Source of the DNA: Epichloe hybrida
Lineage: Eukaryota; Ascomycota; Sordariomycetes; Hypocreales; Clavicipitaceae
NCBI GenBank assembly: GCA_019022495.1
Contig: JAFEKR010000005.1
Location: forward strand, 1-64,000
DNA length: 64,000 nt
Reading direction: 5' to 3'
Shown here: positions 42,081-54,042 of the stretch, in pieces
Layout of the letters: every line of letters starts with the position of its first letter
Numbering within the stretch: position 1 is the first letter of the stretch
Notes under the pieces: generated by a model
Told to the model about the DNA's origin: nothing
What the model saw: only the letters and a program-made list of their open reading frames with translations
The model's database searches: none
Translations under genes and position numbers: made by a program

Positions 42081-42604
42081 GGTAGCTATGAGTGTAGCGA
42101 CAGGCAAGCCTACTGCTATCCGCCCAGAGAATGGGCGGCAATGACGATGAATCCTTGTTGGTTCCAAAATGCAAGTGGGGCCCAAGGACAACTCACAGGA
42201 TTTGATTTGATTTCGTCTCGACCCCACCACCCAATGGCGGCTTCCCGACCTCGGGCAAGTCGCAATCCTAAATTATCTATCAGAGCTTCAATCTCCATGT
42301 TCTAATATCTGGGAGACCATTGGAATACTTTTTCTTTTCTTACATCAATCCACATTGGATCTCATGGCGCCTTGACTGGAGTCTTGTTTCACAGTTTCAC
42401 AGTCGTATTTCGAGCCTCACCCATCCCATCCATCGCTTGAAGTCGGTTTGCCCCTCCATCTCATTCTGAGCTGCATTCGTCACTCGCCGCGGACGTCACT
42501 TGCCTGGCGCAGACTGATCTCTTGTCACACAATCAGCTCAACACGTGTGTACTGAAGCTGAAATCTGCTTGTAATTTTCAAATTCGCCAACTTCCGTTCG
42601 CGCC
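42081..42604. other. Divergent promoter region between atp11 and mms19
   Basis: 524 bp. Contains CACGTG-type E-box sequence (AACACGTGTG) at about 42541 and a duplicated TTTCACAG at about 42388-42403. No gene is seen. Confidence 0.6.
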
Positions 42605-45600
42605 ATGACCGACTTTCGGCGGCTTGCCCTCGAGTTTGTCCTCGAAGACAACAAGGCAAAATCTATCCGCATTGCCCAGCAGGCTGCTAAGGGTTGGTAT
42701 TGTCAAACTCACAAAACTGGTCATTCACTGACAATGCCTAGAAATTGAGACGGCCTCTTTGAATACGAACCCCGTCGCCAAATGGGTTGAGTCTGTCCAG
42801 CCATGGATGCCTGGAAGCTCCGAGGACGATGTGATGCTGGATGCTGACAGTACCCCGGACTGGACAGCTAAATCTAAAGGTTGATTCATGCTTCTCCAAC
42901 TCGTATTACCTTAAGCTCACTCTACATAGCGTTGGAATTTCTGTCCGTGACGTTGTACTATCTGAAATTAGATACCTTGAAACCCAGTCAAGGTATGATA
43001 ACTGAGTCGGGCCCAGCCTCTCTGATATGTTGGTTCTGACGTCTATCAGTCGATCTCTTAGTCGTATTCTTCGGGGCTATGTTTGAAGTTGACCACAAGG
43101 CCGGCATTCTTGCATCTGCAACAGCGCTATCACGAATCACCTCCATGAAAGCATTCCACCCGAGAAGTGGGAAGGATATCATCCGAAAAGTCTGCAAGCT
43201 GGAAGACGACTTTCCTCGACAACTAGCCAAGACTCGGCTAGCTGTATACGAGTTAATACAGTCTCTCATGGTCAATGCTGATGTGGTCCAAGATCTCAAG
43301 CAGCATGATGGAGAGGATGCTGCATTCATGAAAGACCTTCTGCTGCTCTGCGGTAGCGAGCGAGATCCTGATTGCTTGATGGTGTGGTTCGACATACTTC
43401 GACTATTTACCTCAGGGTACTCTCCATCCAAAGAGACCCTCGAGGAAGTGTACAATGCGTTCAAGGCTTACTTCCCAATTACGTTGCCGCGAACTGCACA
43501 AAGTGGCGTGACCCCAGAAGAGCTGAAGCTACAATTACGCAAATGCTTCTCATCGACCCACCACCTGGCTCACCTTTCGCTGCCCTTCCTAATCGGCAAG
43601 CTAGATCAAGGTGATGGTGTGACCGTCAATGTCAAGGTTTGTAACTCCGACACTATTTGTGATCTGATGCTGAGTGTAAATAGGTCGATGTTTTGAAAAC
43701 TATCAAGGCTTGTCTTGAAGAATATCAAGAGCCGACAAAATCCATCACTCCTTATACCAATAGAATCTGGACTAGCCTTAAATACGAAGTCAGAAACGGA
43801 GAAATCGAAGACACGATATGGGCTACCCTCGAGGTCCTGAAAACTCTAGCCACGCGGCTGACAGGCGATGACCTGCGTGATTACACTTTGACAGTGACAA
43901 GAGATTGCGTATCTGACTTGGCAACGCCCATGTACACTACTTCTTCCGGCCGCCTCCTTGTCGGCGTTTTGAGTGCCAATCCAAGCTCATTCGTGCTCGT
44001 TGTCACGCCAGTAATTACACATATCAGAGAGAATCTTCGTCACCCAAAATCGCATACTCACAGTCTAGATCTCCTCAAGATCTTGCGTATTGTTCTCGAA
44101 ACTCGACTACTTTTGACGAATGCTGAAATGTCTGAACAGGACAGGGCTGACTTTGGTGCTGTCGACGGAGCTTTCAAAACGCTGTACGCAGAGATCTACA
44201 AGAATCTACTGGGACTTGCTGTAAAAGAAAACGCCTCGGAGGAGGACTTGAGGCTGTTGACAGAAGCAGTTCAAGGCGTAGGTGCGCTTTTTGGCCAACG
44301 AGTTATCCAATCTTCGGCCGTGACGGCAGGTTCGCGCCCAAGGGCCCAATTGCTACTCCCCACTTCGACTTGCTCTGATAGCTGTGAAACACTCTTTGAA
44401 ATTGCGACAAAGCCCTGGGACGAGCGAGCACGTCGAAGCGGTGCAGACGATCTGATCAACGAAGCTACAAGGGCTCTTCAGCGTATTATTCAGGCATATC
44501 CCGACGGCTTCCAGCCTTTGATAAGGAATGGCACAACACTTATTCGTGATTCCATCTCGAACCTAACACATGAGTCATTGGACTTGATTCAGTCACTTGG
44601 TCCTCTGCTAGCATACATAGGATGCTCCTCTGCTTCAGAACATGGCTCAGAGTCCATGGGACACTACCTTGAGTTCACGCAGGCAGTCATGACAGAGCTT
44701 GTCGCTGCAATTGACGGCAAGGCAAGTCCCAGAATATGGTGCTCGTTGGTTGCGGGCGTTCATTCGGCTGTTCGATACTTCAACGATGCTTGTTCGGAGG
44801 CGGATTTCTCGGCCAGCCGAGTGGATGGGTTCACAACCTTGGACGAAATCGCAATCAAGTATCCTCAGCTATCCTCCATCGGCAATTCACCTGACGGCCA
44901 ACCAACATCATCCGTCCTGTCCTTCACTTCAATCGGCGAGGCTCGCAGCGATACACTACTTGTCGGCCTATACATGGCCGGGCTGTTATACAAGCGAGCG
45001 ACACAAAAAACTGAGGCAAAAGAAGAGCTCTCACTCAGCGCAGACTTCAGTGGCTCAGAAGCTCAACAAGAGCGACGCTATCTTTACCTACTATCCGAGT
45101 TAGCAAGCTTTGTCATACACGAATTAAGCGAGTCTCAACAAGCTAGTCTCGAGGTAGAAACTTTCTCGCTGAATCTCTTCCGCGGCAGCGATATTGACAC
45201 CTTAAATTCTGCGTCTTCGTGGAAGTGGTTGACCCATGGGCCGCTAAACGTCTTGTCACTCGGAATACTCAAAGCACTCAGACCATCTCGAGTAGCCAAA
45301 CTCGTAAGTTCATTATCTTCATCTAATCCACATACTAACGCTAACAAATTTGTCAGTATGAAAGTAACGTAGCCCAACAAATCCTTCTGGATGTTGCATC
45401 ATCAGATCATTCTACATTGGATGCAATTTCAAGACCAGCCAGAAGATCGATTTTGGCCGTATTGGCAAATAAGCACCACATTGAAACAATCGAACCCATC
45501 ATGGCAGATCTAGAGAAGAATCTGAGTGTCGCTGTGAAGCGAGCCAAAGAGAGTAGTATCGACGAGACGTTAGCACATACCCTCGAGCCGAGTCTTTCTA

Positions 45601-46370
45601 TTTTCGCCCTAATGGGAGGTCTACTCAGAAGATACAGCGGCGCCAAGGTCCATCCCCTACTACAATTACTTCAGACGGCCCCCAACGACGCACGATCAGG
45701 ATACCGCCTGGCTAGAGGCCTCGAGATCATTGTTGCTCCCCAAGGATGTCTCACAAAGGACAGCTTCGCAGTAGTCAGACTTCTTTGGCTACAGAAAATC
45801 TATGTAGCGCTCGTCCAGCCCCTCCTAAGCGCCGCTCTCGGCAGCGATGCCTCTGTCACGGATCCCCTCATCAAAACAAACTTCAGCATAGCCGCTCTTG
45901 TCATAGTCAAGCACATGAGCTTTCCGATCTACGAGGCAGATGCCGATAAGATCCTCCGCATTGCCATTGGCATCTTGCAGAATCTAGGGGCAGGGCCGGA
46001 TGGACTCGCGGCGCTACAGGTCATTAAGGACATTCTCGTGGAGGCGTCGGATAAGGCACAAGATCATATCCGTAGCTTGGTCAAGATCTGCACTGGGATT
46101 TTCACGAACAACAAGTCCTCGTCAAGGGCTCAACCAGAGTGGTTGCCGGCGGATTATGGCACTGTTACGAGCGGTCCCGAAGTGCAGGCTGGGTGTGGCA
46201 AGTTGGCGCTCGAGATTGTGGGCGGACTGCCCCGGATGTTTGAGCCCTGGCACCTGTTGGCGTTTGAGCCGCAGGTTCAAAGGGATTTGGCGACTGCGTG
46301 TGGCCATCGAGTGCGCGAGTTGCGAAATACAGCTCGTCTGGCGCGTGCTGCGTGGGCTGATGTGAAATAG
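42605..46370 (+). CDS. mms19: Cytosolic Fe-S cluster targeting protein Mms19/Met18
   Basis: Six exons (42605-42692, 42742-42879, 42930-42992, 43050-43636, 43684-45303, 45357-46370), all with short introns, give 1169 residues. Mms19 is the scaffold of the CIA targeting complex, delivering Fe-S clusters to DNA polymerases, helicases such as XPD and other nuclear proteins. The N-terminal Mms19 domain is visible (ALEFLSVTLYYLKLDTLKPSQVDLLVVFF, crossing two introns; then FPRQLAKTRLAVYELIQSL). The C-terminal part has helical HEAT-type repeats (LEIIVAPQGCLTKDSFAVVRLLWLQKIYV..., AALQVIKDILVEASDKAQDHIRSLVKI). All introns sit in phase with conserved sequence on both sides. It is divergent from atp11 and convergent with spc2. 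Confidence 0.95.
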
Positions 46371-46702
46371 TCCAGTGCATTGACGGAGTTTGGAATGGCG
46401 ACTGCATAGGGAGCATAACTTGCATAGGATACGATTCGATGACTTGTTCTGTACTTCATGAGTGAAATACTTTTTTCAACGACTGGAAATAAAAGCAACA
46501 CTGTCAAGAGTACAGAAACCTGTTTGCGCAATCGTTTCAAGCATTCGCTTTGGGAGTGACAGGTTTGCCAGCCCTCCTGCAACATGATCCCTAATACCTG
46601 GGCTGGCGTACTAGTCTTCCACCGCCCGCGGGGTGGCTTTTTATCTCTCTCATTCCATCTTGTGTGGTTTCGACACCATCCAGCAATCACATATCTCTCA
46701 TC
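46371..46702. other. Convergent intergenic region (mms19/spc2)
   Basis: 332 bp between two 3' ends; includes AATAAAAG at about 46488. No gene is seen. Confidence 0.6.
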
Positions 46703-47524
46703 CTAATTCTTTCTTCGCTTGCCCTTCTTCTCAGCCGTCTCAGCCGCCGTCGAACTAGCCTCATCGCCAGCTCCCGAACCCGCCAACATGGCGTCCAACA
46801 ATTCTGGGTTCGCTCCCAACATATCCTGCGCTACGCTCTTGACCCTCTTGGGATCCTGCCTCCCAATAGCCGGCACTGAAGACGCCAAAAACTCCTGGAA
46901 CGGCTTCGCAACAAAGCGGCCAGTCTCGTCAAACCATTCGGTGAAGCTTCTGGACACCTCGATAGTCTGGGGCTCGCCAGTCTTGGCTTCAATCACAACG
47001 GTCAGGTAGTACGTAGGATCGTTCTTCTTAGTCGTGGTTCGGATTGTGATCTGCAGGGTTTCAATAATTCACAACGACAAATCCGAATCCCCTTGCCCCG
47101 TGGTGAAGACTTACTGTCTCTCCAGATGGAGCTTTTCCTTGATACACAGTGCCCTTCTCTACACTTGACAGCCAAAACGTGAGAAAGCCATTGAGCAGAG
47201 CGTAGGTGGCGACCGCCGCGGCAGTGTAGTATTTGGTGTTTTCGAAGCCGAACTTGTAGTCCCAGCCGAAACAGGCGGCTGCAATGATGAACGCGCCGTA
47301 GCCAATGGCTAGTCTGACATCGGTAAGGAAGTGGGACTGCTTGAACTTCAAAGAGTTGAGGTAGTTGGGGAGAGCATCATCGGAGGTGTTCTTGAGCTCT
47401 GGAAGCTTGATGTGTTAGCTAGTGGATTCGGGGACTTGAGGGGTAATGAGTTCGACGCTGCGCGTGCGAATAAACGAAGGAACATACCTGCCAAATTGTA
47501 CAGGCTGATCTTTTCGGTAGCCAT
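46703..47524 (-). CDS. spc2: Signal peptidase complex subunit 2 (Spc2/SPC25)
   Basis: Exons 47524-47488, 47398-47115 and 47050-46703 give 222 residues. The first exon encodes MATEKISLYNLA; introns are 89 bp (GTATGT) and 64 bp (GTAAGT). The family layout is complete: a short cytosolic start, ELKNTSDDALPNYLNSLKFKQ, two membrane helices (about VRLAIGYGAFIIAAACFGW and YYTAAAVATYALLNGFLTF), then the ITIRTTTKKNDPTYYLTVVI segment and a cytosolic domain ending in Lys/Arg (KKGKRRKN). Spc2 links signal peptidase to the Sec61 translocon in the ER membrane and tunes cleavage. It is divergent from emc3. Confidence 0.93.
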
Positions 47525-47830
47525 GGTTGCAGTGGATTCGGCGCGCAATGGGGAGTTGTTTAAGATGAGAAGCCTAGACGCAAAGTCGACGAGGTGTCCT
47601 TCTGAAGATGCGATGTGTGTTAGACAAGTGGGGCGGAGGGAGCACGCGGGTCAGTGCTACATATGCCTGCTTCCTCTCAATTGAACGACTGGTACGGAGT
47701 ACTCCGTAGAATCAAGCTCCTGACTCTCGTTTGTTGCATCCGACGCCGCATCGCCTGCCCGCGAACGAACGCATCCAAATCTCGTCGCCGATTTTTCATA
47801 CGAGACATCTGTCGACTCGCTTCCATCACC
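47525..47830. promoter_or_regulatory. Bidirectional promoter between spc2 and emc3
   Basis: 306 bp shared by two divergent genes that act in ER protein translocation and insertion. It carries the 16-bp perfect palindrome TACGGAGTACTCCGTA at 47693-47708. The 5' UTRs of both genes must also fit in this interval, so the core promoter is very short. Confidence 0.6.
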
Positions 47831-48794
47831 ATGGCCCAACTACCCGTCCAGACCCTTCACCGGGACCCCCAGTTGTTGTACGGCTGTCAACCCCCCCACC
47901 GTGATGATCAAGGCTATTGTACTGACTAATATCATAGCTACTGGATCCTCATCCCCATCACCGTCGTCATGATTCTCACCGGTGTTCTCCGTCACTACGC
48001 TTCCGTCCTCATGGCCACGGCGCCAAAGAAGCTCGACGCCAGGGGCATGCGTGAGCAGCGAGCGCTAGGACGAGGAGTCGCCCTCCGCGCCAACTATCAT
48101 GTCCTCTCGCAAAAGGCCTTTGAGGATCGACGAGAATACCTCAGCGCCGGCTACGAGTCCGGTGCCTTCCTAAAAGAGCCGGATCGCAAGGGTCAGCCCC
48201 CCGCCAATCCTCTGAGCGATCCCAGCCAAATGGAAGGCATGATGGGCATGATGAAAAACAATATGGCGATGATCATTCCCAATACCTTGATCATGAGTTG
48301 GATTAATGCCTTTTTCAGCGGTTACGTCATTAGTATGTTTCTTGTGCGGTGGTATCTCCTCGAAGGCTTGCCGGATGCTAATGAGGGTCTGCAGTGAAAC
48401 TGCCTTTCCCAATCACCATCAAGTTCAAGAGCATGTTGCAGGCCGGTGTTCAGACCAAGGACATGGATCCCCGCTGGATGTCGAGCATCAGCTGGTATTT
48501 TTTGTGCATCTTTGGTCTGCAGTTCGTTTATGTCTTCCTTCTTGGGAGTGACAATGGTATGTTACGCTTTTTTTGCCACACACGTCTTGCTTCGCTTTGC
48601 TAACTTTTTCTTCAGCTGCCAGCCAGATGGCCCAGCAAATGGCTTCTCAGCAGATGCCTATGAATCCCATGGGCGGTCCCGGCCAGGACCCTGACAAGCA
48701 GTTCAAAGCTGAATCTGAGAATTTGGCTGTCATTGAGCACTACTCCGTCCTTGACGATGTCGAGGAGCGCCTTCTTCAGGGTATCAAATCGTAG
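47831..48794 (+). CDS. emc3: ER membrane complex subunit 3 (Emc3)
   Basis: Exons 47831-47877, 47938-48332, 48395-48556 and 48616-48794 give 260 residues, the usual size. Splicing restores DPQLFYWILIPITVVMILTG at the first junction and GYVIMKLPFPITIKFKSMLQ at the second. Emc3 is the Oxa1/YidC-type insertase core of the EMC, which inserts tail-anchored and multi-pass proteins into the ER. Three membrane helices are visible (about 18-40, 128-150, 187-207), separated by a cytosolic coiled-coil part with the conserved LRANYHVLSQKAFEDRREYL and a hairpin with MLQAGVQTKDMDPRWMSSISWYF. The C-terminal tail is Met/Gln-rich then acidic. Confidence 0.95.
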
Positions 48795-48887
48795 AATCAT
48801 GCTAAGGCAGACTAAACAGAAATTTTCACAATATGCTATGCCAAACAATACCCGGTCCTCATCCAATAAACAGATCCAAGACATAAA

Positions 48888-49710
48888 TCAAGCACCATCC
48901 CACCACAAGCACACTCCCAAACCCTCGCGAGCCATGCTGCCCTTTACCTTGTAAGGAGTTTTGGCAGGCGCATCCTCGCCCAGTGGTGGTCCAATGGGAG
49001 CCTGATCATGCCACTCCTCATCAATGACCTGAAAGCGCACCATTTCGTGATTATCGTAAAACAGTCTATCTCCGTCAAGATTCCAGATCCATAGCTGTTC
49101 GCCGTGGTTACTGCCCCCGACGTAAGCCAACGCTCGAGAACAAATGAAAGCGACGGATGCTACTCACTATTCTGCACCTTGAGGCAGCTCCTCGAATGGG
49201 ATGAATATGTCGTCAAAAAAGTCTGTCCTCAGATTTATTCCCGCCGGCGTGGAGCTTCTGATTCTACCCAGCATGACTTCGCCCTTGAAGGGACGAAATA
49301 CCACCATTCGGAACTCGACTGAGCATGTCAGCGTTGTTGGTCTGGTGGCGGAGTTCCAGGACACTGCTTACCATTCACATTCACCAAGCCAGTCCCGTGG
49401 CCTATCAAGCCTTCTGATGACCAAAGAACATCATATAAACATATGCAAAGTCCTATCTTTTGGATGACCTGTCCAACAGGGCGAGGTAAGTTGAGTGACA
49501 CACACACAACAATAGACAAGGGCGCCACGAACGAACTTTGTTAGAGTATTTAGCATTGATGTTGTCCTCGATAGCAACAATACTGTGTTTGGAAAAATCC
49601 TCGGGCGTAATTTGGACCAGATCCGAAATTTTGGTCTGAGTGACGTTCGTTCATTAGCCATTGAACCAATGTGACGGCCCGCGGGGCAATCTGCTTACCA
49701 AGATGAACAT
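48888..49710 (-). CDS. rpc25: RNA polymerase III subunit Rpc25 (Rpc8; Rpb7 homologue)
   Basis: Five exons (49710-49699, 49635-49537, 49468-49372, 49318-49168, 49110-48888) give 193 residues. The first exon has only 12 bases (MFIL); the start is supported because the joined sequence MFILTKISDLVQITPEDFSK is family-typical. The N-terminal SHS2-like half runs to GHGTGLVNVNVEFRMVVFRPFKGEVMLGRI; the OB half has the conserved GINLRTDFFDDIFIPFEELP, YNHGEQLWIWNL, MVRFQVIDEEWHDQAPIGPP and SMAREGLGVCLWW. With Rpc17 it forms the Pol III stalk that contacts initiation factors. The second intron donor is the non-consensus GTTCGT. It is convergent with emc3, ending 93 bp from it. Confidence 0.93.
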
Positions 49711-50405
49711 TGTGAAGAGGCCATGCGACCGACACCGAAAAAAGTCGCAGAAATCAATTACACATTTACAGATTCCTCGTGCAATGCTAATCTTTTCGAA
49801 GTGCTATACCTCAAAGCATTGGGTTTTTTTGCTTGATGTAGTCGATGCGCCTGCTGCAAGATCTTTCGCCTCCAACCAATCAAAGCATGGTTGGGCCAGA
49901 CTTTAAGTCTCCAAAGCTCCGGTTCTGCCATGGTAACTCGGACACTTCCAACCCACCGCCTGCCGCCTTGGGCAGGCTCTCCACTTTGGCTGCCGGTCCT
50001 GGCCGACTGCTAATTTCTTCGCCTTCGTTCCCTACAAAATATCATGATGGTACGCTTAGACAACGGGGCTCGTCAATTTAGCTTCTTAGACAAGAGAAGT
50101 CAACAGCTGGACGCCTTGACCGCCGTTGAGACTGGCCAAGCTCTTTGTTGTGTCTCTTTGACCTTTCGATACTCGACTTTTCCCCTTGTTCCAACGGTCG
50201 ATGTTGGGTTTGCTTCGCCCTCGTCTTTAGTTGCGCCATTGTCGAACATATCGAACTTTCATCCCAGCCCGCTACTGTCTAGTAACTTCAAGCAGTTCTA
50301 CTAAACCTCGCGACAAGGCTTCACACTGGCTGGTTCTCAAATCGTCACACAGACAAGTGTTCTGTCAACAACGCCGCAAGCTGCAGCGTCTTTTCCTCAC
50401 CAGCC
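49711..50405. other. Divergent promoter region between rpc25 and the NUFIP-like gene
   Basis: 695 bp; pyrimidine-rich toward 50405. No gene is seen. A short frame at 50044-50304 lacks any recognisable feature. Confidence 0.55.
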
Positions 50406-52348
50406 ATGTCTGGCTACGGTTACGGCCCTCCTCCTCCGCCGCCGCCGCCGCCGCCGAGCGCTTCATATTCTCATCAAGGGCAAAGCAGAGGAGGTAGCGG
50501 AGGATCGCAGGGCTCTAGAGGTCGCGGTGGTCAGTATCCCCGCTCTAGAGACCATCATGCTCCTCCCCCGGCCCATTACGAATACGCCAGCCAGCCGTTT
50601 CAGACACACCAGGCCTCGTATGGAACCGCACATACTCCAGTAGGCACTTATCCGCCTCATCCATCGCAATGGGGTTCTGATCACAGCGGTCATGCACCGC
50701 ATGCTGCACATCACTATGCCCCTGCACCGCTCTCTTCCAACTATCATCTGAACTATGCTCCTCCGGCATATGTCTCACCCAACCAGCATCAGCAACCGCC
50801 ATCATATGGTTCAGCACAGCCGTATGGACAGTCCTATCAAGGTCACCCAGCTGCAAACCCGCCTCATTGGCATCCTCAAGGTCCTCCACAGCCCTTACAT
50901 TACTCAGGAAGTCGCGGCAGGGGAGGTTATGGAGATCGTGGGGGTCACAAGCCACCTCAATCTGGAGGACCAAGCCGACGTGGGTATGAACCTGAGCCTG
51001 TACCATCTGCAGCACCGTACGGTCAGCCCTATCCAAGTGATCCTCTTGCTATTCATTATCCCCCTCCTTCATTTCCTTATACAGGCCCTCCGGCGCCGCC
51101 GTCTTCGGCGCGTCAAGATGGTCGTTTCAGCCAACAGCCACGACGTGGCCGAGGCGGCGGGCACAGGGATGGTGCTCGTGGAAGGGGTGGGCATAACAGT
51201 GGCAGTACCCATCACCATGGGAAATCCCGTCAGAACAATCATACCAAGTCCAATCAGAATAACAACAAACCCAAGGCCGACCCACCGTTAGGGGGAAAGA
51301 AGAAGAAGCGTAAGGTGAATACTCTTGGCCTGACACCCGGTGTAGAGTCGGAGACTGAGGATGATGAAGGCGAGGAGAAGGCGCTCACTGAACTCATCGG
51401 AGCTGAGAGCCTGCAGTAAGTCCAAGACATCTCACACGTCTCACTTCTACTTTACTATCCTTGAGATGGATGCTAACTCAGAGACATAGAATTAGTGATG
51501 TTGCTGCGTTCTTAGCTGAACGACGTAAAAATTATCCTACCAAGGCACGAGTTGATGCCAAGAAGAAGACGGCCCAGGTAGCCCAAAAGGGCCACGACAA
51601 GACCGCGGAACTTGAGAAACAGGCTGACAGGCTGAGGAAACAACTCGCCAAGGTCGAATCCTCCATCAAGCGAAAGCGAGAGCAAGGAGATGAAGGAGAT
51701 GAAATGCGAGATCCAGTGCAAGACTTGTCCAATGACGAGAAGCCAGAGGTCATGTCGTCTCGCGTAAAACCCGCAGCACCGACCGCCCCTCCGGGTAAAA
51801 AAGCCGACGTATCACGACACTGCAAGTATTATTCTACGGGTGGTACGTGCGGAAAGAAGGGCAAGTGCCGCTTCGTTCACGATCCTGAGGTTAGGGAAGC
51901 AGCGATCAAAGAACGTGAGGCCAATAATGGTCGTATGACAATACAGCAGCGCTTGATCCTCAATGACAAAGAACAAGAGGAACTTGCAGTTCTTCAATCC
52001 ATTCAGTATATCCGACAAAAAGGTCTTATGGAGGCCTCGGAGAATGGCACACATGGCGAACAAGAGGGGAAAGGGGATAGTCAGGGAAACGGCCAGGACC
52101 AGAACACCGTGAGGCCAGCGCCCGCAACGTCTGGTTCAGGTCTGCTGCCAGCTGCTCCGGCCTCTCTGCCCGCGCCCCCTCCGAAGAAGGAATCGAGTAC
52201 TCCCCCAAGTCAGAATGATTCAGCTTCCTCAGTTGTCCTCTCGGCTGATAGTACCGGCAATGAGGACGAAAACCTTTATGAGGGCTGGCTGCTGCAGCCA
52301 TATAGGAGTTTGAATGGCGACAAGTCCACAACGGATGATTTGCCTTGA
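50406..52348 (+). CDS. NUFIP-like CCCH zinc-finger RNA-binding protein
   Basis: Exons 50406-51415 and 51490-52348 (intron 74 bp, GTAAGT) give 622 residues. The N-terminal half is intrinsically disordered: an 11-residue proline run at about 8-18, then Gly/Arg/Ser, His/Pro/Tyr and RGG-like motifs, typical of RNA-binding condensate proteins. The KKKKRKVN stretch could be a nuclear signal. The intron falls exactly before the NUFIP1 conserved block, ISDVAAFLAERRKNYPTKARV (about 337-357). A coiled coil follows (HDKTAELEKQADRLRKQLAKVESSIKRKRE), then one CCCH finger, C448-x8-C457-x5-C463-x3-H467. NUFIP/Rsa1 proteins assist box C/D snoRNP assembly with the R2TP complex in the nucleus. This role is inferred from the domain. 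Confidence 0.88.
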
Positions 52349-52895
52349 CATGAATCTGTACGAAGCCGCTTATTTGAACAAAAACCACGTGTTTTAGTAC
52401 CTCTTGTTTTTTTTTTTTTTTTCATCCTTTCCAGCTTTCATCGTATTCTGTGTACCAGTATTTTTCTAGGTATTCCAGCTTACATAGTCTCTTGCTCTGT
52501 TCTATAACCACGTCTCCATTGTTCGCAGTCTACATTTCCAAGACATAGTTGCGCACCTATGTCCTGAGCGTTATTTGGCCAGTCACCAAGAATCAAGGAG
52601 ACTATATATATGCATGGAGAGTGGTCATTCTAAAAATTCTTGCTCGTATAATCTTCCCACAAATATTGCACGACTCCCCCGTCTTTTTCCACCCGCTCAT
52701 GAGCATGAAATGTAAATCCAAGATGTAGTAAAAACTCCGTCGCTAATGATCCAACCCCGTGACAACAGCTGGCTATGGAATTGTTGCAAAAACGCCACGC
52801 TCGCCCCTGATACTGTATTCAATACCATTCTCTCCAGCGCAAGTGCAATGCTATCATGTGGCGCGCAACGTATGAATAATAATGGTGCATGAGAT
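52349..52895. other. Convergent intergenic region
   Basis: 547 bp between the NUFIP-like gene and spt2; has a T run at 52410-52422. No gene is seen. Confidence 0.6.
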
Positions 52896-54042
52896 TTAGC
52901 GTCTTCTGGCACGCATTTCCTCAAGAGCCCTGCGCTTTCTGGCCTCCTTTGCTGCCTTGAGTGTCTTCTCAAGACGTTCTTCCTCAATGTCTTCCCGGCG
53001 GCCAATGAATTCTGCGCGACGTTCCTCGTGGTCTATGTCGTCCAGGCCAGCTTCCATGTCAGAAGACCCGTCTGATGCGTCGTCGTACCGTGGGCCGCCA
53101 GCTTCCTCTTCCTCTTCGTCGTCATAGTCAATGAAGTCGTCCAGTTCCTCGTCATAGTCATCTTCGTAGCGCGACGTCTTGGACGAGGTGTGTCGTGGAG
53201 CGTTGAGCAGTGCCCCGCCACGTGGTGCATCCTTCTTTCGAACTGGATTGCCTGGCTTCGGTCTGGCCGTTCCCGTGTAACCGGTTGTGGCTGCCGCTGC
53301 CTTCTTGAGCTTCTTTGCTGCCGCTGCTGCTGCTGCTGCTGCCGCCGCCTTGCTGTTGTCACGGCTGACCCCCCCAGGCGGCCGGGCGCTCAAACCCGGA
53401 TGAGCGTCTTTGACCGGCGATTTTTGCGCACCGATGTGACCGTTGCGCTGGCCGGGCTTTGCGGTTCCGGCGTAATCCCCGGGGACTCGTCCTTTCGCTG
53501 GAATTGGCACGGGCTGGGGTTCGTCTCGAGTCTTTTTTACAGCACCCTTCTCGACTTTCTTGTGCTGAATTTTGCCCACTTGTCCCATCGCGGCCTGGGC
53601 TCTCTGGCCACGCGCGAGAATCTCAGCAAACGAGCCCTTCTTCGGTGGCGCCCTAGGCGGTGCCGCTGCAGCAGGTGCGGGCGAAGGTCGGCTGGGCGGT
53701 CCTGAATTCGCGACCCTGGGCGTCGAGCCGACCGACTTGCTACCTAACGTGTTGCTTGGCCGAGCGCTTCCCGTGTACTGGCCCTGGGGGGCGTTCGCCT
53801 TGACCGATCCAGGTGCCGACGCCGAGGTGCGCAGTGTTTTGGAGTCATTTCCGCGAAGGTCATCATCTGGCTTCCGCTTGGCCGGGACAGATGTGGTTCT
53901 CTGAAGAGTGGGCGCGGTGTTGGTTTTGGTTTTGCCGCCGCTTATTTGCGCGAGCAAGTCACTGATCTTTAAAATACGGCCGTTAGTATTATCCTTGGGG
54001 CTTGCGAGTCGTTGGATTTCAGTTTGTTCTACTAACCGGCAT
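52896..54042 (-). CDS. spt2: Chromatin protein Spt2 (H3-H4 chaperone)
   Basis: Exons 54042-54037 and 53966-52896 give 358 residues. The first coding exon is only six bases, ATGCCG; its intron (GTTAGT...TTAAAG, 70 bp) joins it to ISDLLAQISGGK, giving MPISDLLAQISGG, the conserved family start. The middle is basic, Pro/Ala-rich and disordered, with an alanine run (AAAAAAAAAAKKLKKAAAAT). The C-terminus is the SPT2 domain: acidic DYDEELDDFIDYDDEEEEE followed by HEERRAEFIGRREDIEEERLEKTLKAAKEARKRRALEEMRARRR. Spt2 binds H3-H4 during transcription elongation and recycles nucleosomes. It is divergent from the ribosomal protein P2 gene. Confidence 0.93.

Noticed and set aside
42081..42230. Longer Atp11 start with 50 extra residues
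   Set aside because: The extension does not look like a presequence, whereas the ATG at 42080 begins a typical mitochondrial one.
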